From assembly GCA_035504175.1 (NCBI GenBank), contig DATJSJ010000107.1:1-25548 (forward strand): a DNA stretch of 25,548 nucleotides, written 5' to 3'. The notes below the pieces were generated by a model. That model was given only the letters and a program-made list of their open reading frames with translations, was not told the origin of the DNA and searched no databases. This document shows, one piece after another, positions 22,208-25,548 of the stretch. Positions within the stretch are counted from its first letter, which is position 1, and every line of letters begins with the position of its first letter. Made by a program: the position numbers and the translations under genes. The stretch comes from DATJSJ01 sp035504175. GTDB taxonomy: Bacteria; Pseudomonadota; Alphaproteobacteria; Acetobacterales; Acetobacteraceae.

Positions 22208-22534
22208 TCAGGCCCGGGCGGCAGGCCGCGCCGCGGGCCTGGCGCCGGCCGCCGGCTCGGCCGGGTTCAGTGCGTCGCGCACGTTCTTCGCGGCCGTGAA
22301 GGTCAGCTTGCGGGAGGCGGCGATCTCGATCGTGGCGCCGGTGCCCGGGTTGCGGCCCTGGCGGGCCGGCCGGTCCGCCACCTTGAACCGCCCGAACCCG
22401 CTCAACTGCACGTCATCGCCCCGATTCGCGGCCTCGACGATCGCGGCAAGCGCGTGTTCGAGGATCTGCTTCGCCCGGCCCTTCTCCAGGCCGTTATCGG
22501 ACGCGACGCGGTCGGCGAGCTCGGTCATGTTCAC
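22208..22534 (-). CDS. hup: HU-family DNA-binding protein with Ala/Pro-rich tail
   Basis: The 108-aa protein is an HU/IHF-type nucleoid protein: MNMTELADRVASDNGLEKGRAKQILEHALAAIVEAANRGDDVQLSGFGRFKVADRPARQGRNPGTGATIEIAASRKLTF is covered in order by the helical dimer part (1-45), the strand pair with SGFGRF, and the flexible DNA-binding arm with GRNPGTG. A tail of about 18 residues (AAGARPAARPAARA) extends past the normal 90-aa length. GTG 22534 is chosen: AAGGAG (22543-22548) lies eight bases upstream, and MNxTELxxxV matches HU N-termini. The ATG at 22528 is a poorer choice. It is divergent from tlyA and convergent with dxs. It organises DNA in the nucleoid. Confidence 0.92.
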   Translation of the reverse strand: MNMTELADRVASDNGLEKGRAKQILEHALAAIVEAANRGDDVQLSGFGRFKVADRPARQGRNPGTGATIEIAASRKLTFTAAKNVRDALNPAEPAAGARPAARPAARA

Positions 22535-22542
22535 GCGGTCGT

Positions 22543-22548
22543 CTCCTT
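22543..22548 (-). promoter_or_regulatory. Ribosome binding site that decides the HU start
   Basis: AAGGAG on the minus strand sits eight bases before GTG 22534 and 14 before ATG 22528, favouring the GTG start. Confidence 0.8.
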
Positions 22549-22568
22549 GGGGTGATACAGGGGGCCGC

Positions 22569-22598
22569 AAGCTAGTGCGGCGGTGTGCGGCGTGCCAA
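22569..22598 (-). promoter_or_regulatory. Candidate promoter for the HU gene
   Basis: TTGGCA (22593-22598) is followed by 18 bp and TAGCTT (22569-22574) on the minus strand. Initiation would fall near 22562, giving a 5' leader of about 28 bases. Confidence 0.4.
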
Positions 22599-22671
22599 GG
22601 GGCGGAGGTGCGATTTCCTGCCATGCCCTCCCTGCCCGGGCAGGCCCGGGACCGCGCCGCCGCTGACCGCA

Positions 22672-23436
22672 ATGCCCCGCCGTCGCGCCGACCAGCTCAT
22701 GGTGGAACGCGCCCTGGCCGAGAGCCGCGCGCGGGCGCAGGCGCTGATCCTTGCCGGCCGCGTGTTCTCCGGCGAGCGTCGCGTCGGCAAGCCCGGCGAT
22801 CTGCTGACGCCCGACGCGCCGCTGGCGCTGCGCGGCCAGGACCACCCCTGGGTGTCACGCGGCGGGATCAAGCTGGCGCAAGGGCTGGCGCATTTCGGCC
22901 TGTCGCCGGCCGGGCGACGCTGCCTCGATATCGGTGCCTCGACCGGCGGCTTCACCGACGTGCTGCTGCAAAGCGGCGCGGCCCATGTCACCGCGGTCGA
23001 TGTCGGGCATGGCCAGCTCGCCTGGAAGTTGCGCACCGACCCGCGGGTGACGGTGCTCGAGCGGACCAACGCCCGCTATCTCACCCCGCAGGACGTCGCG
23101 GGACCGGTCGAAGCACTGGTTTGCGATGCCAGCTTCATCGGCCTGCGTACCGTGCTGCCGGCACCGCTTGCGCTCTGCGACCCGGACGCCTGGGCGGTGG
23201 CGCTGATCAAGCCGCAATTCGAGGTCGGCCCGGCCGCGGTCGGAAAGGGCGGGGTCGTGCGCGATCCGCGCCTGCACGCCGCGACCTGCGAGACGATCGA
23301 AGCCTGGTGGACGGCACTGCCCGGCTGGCGCGTGCTCGGCCTTACGCCGAGCCCGATCGAAGGCCCGGACGGAAACCGGGAGTTCCTGATTGGCGCGCGG
23401 CAGGAGCCGGACCGATCACGCCCGCTGCCTACTTGA
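22672..23436 (+). CDS. tlyA: TlyA-family rRNA (cytidine-2'-O)-methyltransferase
   Basis: TlyA methylates 2'-O of specific cytidines in 16S and/or 23S rRNA (C1409 and C1920 in the mycobacterial enzyme); the family was once called hemolysin. The 254-aa protein has an S4 RNA-binding domain at about 1-60 (RADQLMVERALAESRARAQALILAGRVF). The FtsJ-type methyltransferase domain follows, with WVSRGGIKLAQGLAHF, the SAM motif CLDIGASTGGFTDVLLQSGA, AVDVGHGQLAWKLR, and VALIKPQFEVGPAAVGKGGVVRD with the catalytic Lys. ATG 22672 gives MPRRRADQLMVERALA, the usual start; upstream in-frame residues do not resemble the family. It is divergent from the HU gene and 490 bp downstream of dxs. Confidence 0.95.
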   Translation: MPRRRADQLMVERALAESRARAQALILAGRVFSGERRVGKPGDLLTPDAPLALRGQDHPWVSRGGIKLAQGLAHFGLSPAGRRCLDIGASTGGFTDVLLQSGAAHVTAVDVGHGQLAWKLRTDPRVTVLERTNARYLTPQDVAGPVEALVCDASFIGLRTVLPAPLALCDPDAWAVALIKPQFEVGPAAVGKGGVVRDPRLHAATCETIEAWWTALPGWRVLGLTPSPIEGPDGNREFLIGARQEPDRSRPLPT

Positions 23437-23471
23437 ACGGGATCGCCGTGACCGGGCCGCGCAATCCTGCC

Positions 23472-23537
23472 CTAGGGTGATGATTCGGAAATTCGCGATA
23501 TTTCATATCGTGAATTTCCGAATCTGACTCACACTAG
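23472..23537. repeat. Palindromic intergenic element, copy 1
   Basis: A 20-bp inner stem (23482-23501 with 23505-23524) has one mismatch and a 3-nt loop. Outside it the arms continue imperfectly to CTAG at both ends (23472-23475 and 23534-23537), reading CTAGGGTGA on the left and CTAGTGTGA on the reversed right. It is AT-richer than the genes around it and has no coding capacity. It resembles a miniature inverted-repeat element. Confidence 0.75.
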
Positions 23538-23547
23538 ATTCAATGGT

Positions 23548-23604
23548 TTAGTGGCCCGATTCACGTGAAATTCGCTGCAGCGAATTTCACGATCGGGACA
23601 CTAG
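23548..23604. repeat. Palindromic intergenic element, copy 2
   Basis: The arm TAGTGGCCCGAT (23549-23560) pairs with 23592-23603 (11 of 12), and CGTGAAATTCGCTG (23564-23577) pairs perfectly with 23578-23591, with a 3-nt bulge at 23561-23563. The right end reversed reads CTAGTGTCCCGAT. It shares the CTAGTG-type end and the GAAATTCG core with copy 1, from which it is separated by ten bases. Confidence 0.75.
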
Positions 23605-23662
23605 GTTGTGGCTTGCTGGCCCCGATTCGCGCTCTCGGCGATCCACGTCCGACGCACATGGT

Positions 23663-23818
23663 CTAGGTGCGATGGACGAGATCCGGCGGATGCGGCAGAT
23701 CGTGATACGATACTTCGGCCAGCAGCGCCCAGACCCGCTCCGGCTGCATCGGCACGTCCGGGTCGTTCAGCAGCCGGTCCAGCTCATCCAGCTTGCGCTG
23801 GTATTCGTTGTCGGTCAT
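23663..23818 (-). CDS. Small hypothetical protein, 51 aa
   Basis: ATG 23818 opens a 51-codon frame giving MTDNEYQRKLDELDRLLNDP, then DVPMQPERVWALLAEVSYHD and LPHPPDLVHRT. The composition (acidic and Leu-rich helix, then a Pro-His tail) is protein-like and unlike the Arg/Ala/Pro shadows typical of this GC-rich DNA, so I believe it is real. The KLDELDRLLNDPDVPM segment looks like a short conserved helix-turn. I do not know its function. Longer in-frame starts up to 24022 would overlap the dehydrogenase gene and are unlikely. It is divergent from that gene and ends beyond the palindromic elements. Confidence 0.7.
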   Translation of the reverse strand: MTDNEYQRKLDELDRLLNDPDVPMQPERVWALLAEVSYHDLPHPPDLVHRT

Positions 23819-23933
23819 CGCAGGTCCCCGCCGCGTCGAGAGCGAAGTCGAAGGCAAAGCAGAGCCCAAAAACGTGGCTCCTCGGTGACGGTTTCGAGAC
23901 ACATTATCGTGAACGTTGCGTGACAGACGCCCC

Positions 23934-25385
23934 ATGTCGCACCCGAGCCCGCCACCCGAGCTGATCGCCGCGCTCCGGGCGATCGTCGGCGAGACCGGCC
24001 TGCTGACCGACGCAGCGGACATGGCGCGCTATTGCGAGGATTGGCGGCACCTGTATCGCCGCCAGGCCCTCGCGGTGGTCCGCCCCGGCCGCACGCCCGA
24101 GGTCGCCGCCGTGGTGCGGCTTTGCGCCGGTCACGGCATCCCGATCGTGCCGCAGGGCGGCAATACCAGCATGGTCGGCGGCGCCGTACCCGGGCCGGAC
24201 GGCAACGCCCTCATCCTCAGCCTGGAGCGCATGCGCGCGATCCGCGCGATCGATCCCGTGGACCTGACGCTCACGGCGGAGGCCGGGCTGACGCTCGCCG
24301 CCGCCCAGCAGGCCGCCGCCGCGTCCGGCGCGCTGCTGCCGCTCTCGATCGCCTCCGAGGGCACCGCCCAGCTCGGCGGCGTGATCGCGACCAACGCCGG
24401 CGGCAACGCCACGCTACGCTACGGCAACGCCCGCGACCTGGTGCTCGGACTCGAGGTGGTGCTGCCGGACGGCTCGGTCTGGAACGGGCTGCGCCGGCTG
24501 CACAAGGACAACACCGGCTACTGCCTGCGTCAGCTCTTCGCCGGCAGCGAGGGCACGCTCGGCATCATCACCGCCGCCGTGCTGCGCCTGGTTCCCCGGC
24601 CACGCGAAGTCGCGACCGGCTTCTGCGCGCTGCCGTCGCCGGAGGCGGCGCTCGCCCTGCTCACCCGGCTGCAGCACGAGGATCCGGCTTCGTTGGCCGC
24701 CTTCGAATACATGTCGGGTCCGGGCGTCGATCTCGTGCTGCGACACATTCCCGACACCACGCTGCCGCTCGCGACCCGGGCGCCGCACTACGCGCTGGTC
24801 GAGCTCGCCAGCCCGCGGCGGCAGGCCGGCCTCGCCGCCCTGCTCGAATCGGTGCTGGGCGAGGCGCTCGAGGCGCAGGAGATCGCGGACGCCGCCATCG
24901 CCGCCAGCGAGGCCCAGCGCGCCGGCCTCTGGCGGCTGCGCGAGGAGCATTCGGAAGCCCAGAAGCGCGAGGGCGCCTCAGTCAAGAACGACGTCTCGGT
25001 GCCGGTCTCGCGCGTGGCGGACCTGATTCGCGGCGCGACCGAGGCCTGCGTCCGCCTCATCCCCGGAATCCGGGCGATGCCGTTCGGGCACATCGGCGAC
25101 GGCAATATCCACTTCAATCTGCTGGCGCCGGACGGCGCCGATCCCGACGCGTTCCTCGCCCGGGACCACGCCATCATGGACGCCGTGGGCGGGGTGGTGC
25201 GGTCGCTCGACGGCAGCTTCTCCGCCGAGCACGGCGTAGGACAGCTCAAGTCCTACATGATGCCGCTCTGGCGTGGCGGGGCGGAACTCGCCACCATGCG
25301 GGCGATCAAGCGGGCACTGGACCCGCATGGGATCATGAACCCCGGCAAGGTGCTGCCCGCAGACGAGCCGGCCCCGGAGTCGTGA
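23934..25385 (+). CDS. FAD-binding D-2-hydroxyacid (D-lactate/D-2-hydroxyglutarate-type) dehydrogenase
   Basis: The 483-aa flavoprotein belongs to the FAD_binding_4/FAD-oxidase_C group (GlcD, Dld, D2HGDH). The N-terminal FAD domain has CEDWRHLYRRQALAVVRPGRTPEVAAVVRLC, VPQGGNTSMVGGAVPG, LGGVIATNAGGNATLRYGNARDLVLG and the GSEGTLGIITAAVLRL loop. The C-terminal domain contains PFGHIGDGNIHFNLL with metal/substrate-binding His residues and FSAEHGVGQLK. It should oxidise a D-2-hydroxyacid to the 2-oxoacid and pass electrons to an ETF, quinone or cytochrome partner. ATG 23934 (MSHPSPPPELIAALRAIVGE) is used; there is no strong ribosome binding site. The exact substrate cannot be told, and no glcE/glcF genes follow within the window. 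Confidence 0.92.
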   Translation: MSHPSPPPELIAALRAIVGETGLLTDAADMARYCEDWRHLYRRQALAVVRPGRTPEVAAVVRLCAGHGIPIVPQGGNTSMVGGAVPGPDGNALILSLERMRAIRAIDPVDLTLTAEAGLTLAAAQQAAAASGALLPLSIASEGTAQLGGVIATNAGGNATLRYGNARDLVLGLEVVLPDGSVWNGLRRLHKDNTGYCLRQLFAGSEGTLGIITAAVLRLVPRPREVATGFCALPSPEAALALLTRLQHEDPASLAAFEYMSGPGVDLVLRHIPDTTLPLATRAPHYALVELASPRRQAGLAALLESVLGEALEAQEIADAAIAASEAQRAGLWRLREEHSEAQKREGASVKNDVSVPVSRVADLIRGATEACVRLIPGIRAMPFGHIGDGNIHFNLLAPDGADPDAFLARDHAIMDAVGGVVRSLDGSFSAEHGVGQLKSYMMPLWRGGAELATMRAIKRALDPHGIMNPGKVLPADEPAPES

Positions 25386-25391
25386 AGGCAA

Positions 25392-25408
25392 GGCCGGCGG
25401 CGCCGGCC
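25392..25408 (+). terminator. GC hairpin after the dehydrogenase gene
   Basis: GGCCGGC (25392-25398) and GCCGGCC (25402-25408) are perfect 7-bp arms with a 3-nt loop, seven bases after the dehydrogenase stop. There is no T-tract. Beyond it, 25409-25548 shows no feature I can support. Confidence 0.35.
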
Positions 25409-25548
25409 CGCCGGATGGCTCTGCGGTCCGACTCCCGGCGAAGGCGCAGCCTTTGCCATCCGTTCCGTTGCGCGGGCAGGCTTGCGGTTGCCTTCGGCGC
25501 CCGGCTTCGCCAGAACTCTGGCCCTCATGCGACCACCGGCCCACCCGC

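Noticed and set aside
19772..22555. 927-codon open frame overlapping ispA and dxs on the same strand
   Set aside because: It is a third-position shadow in GC-rich DNA: its product is Arg/Pro/Ala-rich with no motif, while the true frames encode full-length IspA and Dxs.
1..25548. tRNA, rRNA, CRISPR arrays, insertion sequences, prophage or defence genes
   Set aside because: No matching sequence pattern or protein family was seen anywhere in the window on either strand.

Overview
The window is GC-rich (about 70% by eye), gene-dense chromosomal DNA from an alphaproteobacterium. The gene set (MucR/Ros regulator, DUF2336 protein, OlsB ornithine-lipid acyltransferase, Fur-type regulator next to tsaB/rimI/nfuA, DinB with an N-terminal zinc ribbon, xseB-ispA-dxs-tlyA block) points to Rhodospirillales, most likely an Acetobacteraceae-like organism. 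That assignment is inference from gene content. I see no rRNA, tRNA, CRISPR array, transposase, integrase or phage gene. Most of the window is core metabolism, and the less ordinary material lies between genes.

Layout. 1-273: 3' end of a fatty-acid desaturase-like gene, closed by a strong hairpin. 419-3044 (minus): a PAS-GGDEF diguanylate cyclase followed by a DUF2336 protein. 3185-6684 (plus): dapD, a 160-bp imperfect palindromic element, aroC and an unrecognised 407-aa protein. 6823-8174 (minus): a fur-like gene overlapping olsB. 8327-9089: mucR diverging from a TusA-like gene. 9168-11594 (minus): nfuA, a rutE-type nitroreductase behind a perfect 10-bp-arm operator-like palindrome, then tsaB overlapping rimI. 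11595-11850: two AT-rich hairpins that look like inverted copies of one element. 11851-16096 (minus): cysK, a DGPF/YCII protein with its ECF42-type sigma factor, and dinB. 16390-17313 (minus): ROK fructokinase, divergent from a second TusA-like gene coupled to a histone-deacetylase-fold hydrolase (17426-18618). 18852-22181 (plus): xseB, a possible 47-aa coupling ORF, ispA and dxs. 22208-22534 (minus): an HU protein, divergent from tlyA. 23472-23604: two adjacent palindromes sharing CTAG-type ends. 23663-23818 (minus): a 51-aa conserved-looking small protein. 23934-25385 (plus): an FAD-linked D-2-hydroxyacid dehydrogenase.

Genes that work together: ispA and dxs belong to the MEP/isoprenoid route. 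tsaB and rimI form a common translation-modification pair. The sigma factor and the DGPF protein form a standard ECF42 pair. fur and olsB are translationally coupled, which hints at metal- or stress-linked control of ornithine lipids. The DGC/DUF2336 pair suggests c-di-GMP signalling.

I did not find a clear new multi-gene defence or biosynthetic system. The best candidates for undescribed biology are the three palindromic intergenic elements (4069-4230, 11706-11855, 23472-23604), the unknown 407-aa protein, the small ORF between xseB and ispA, the MucR protein with a degenerate zinc site, and the fur-olsB coupling.
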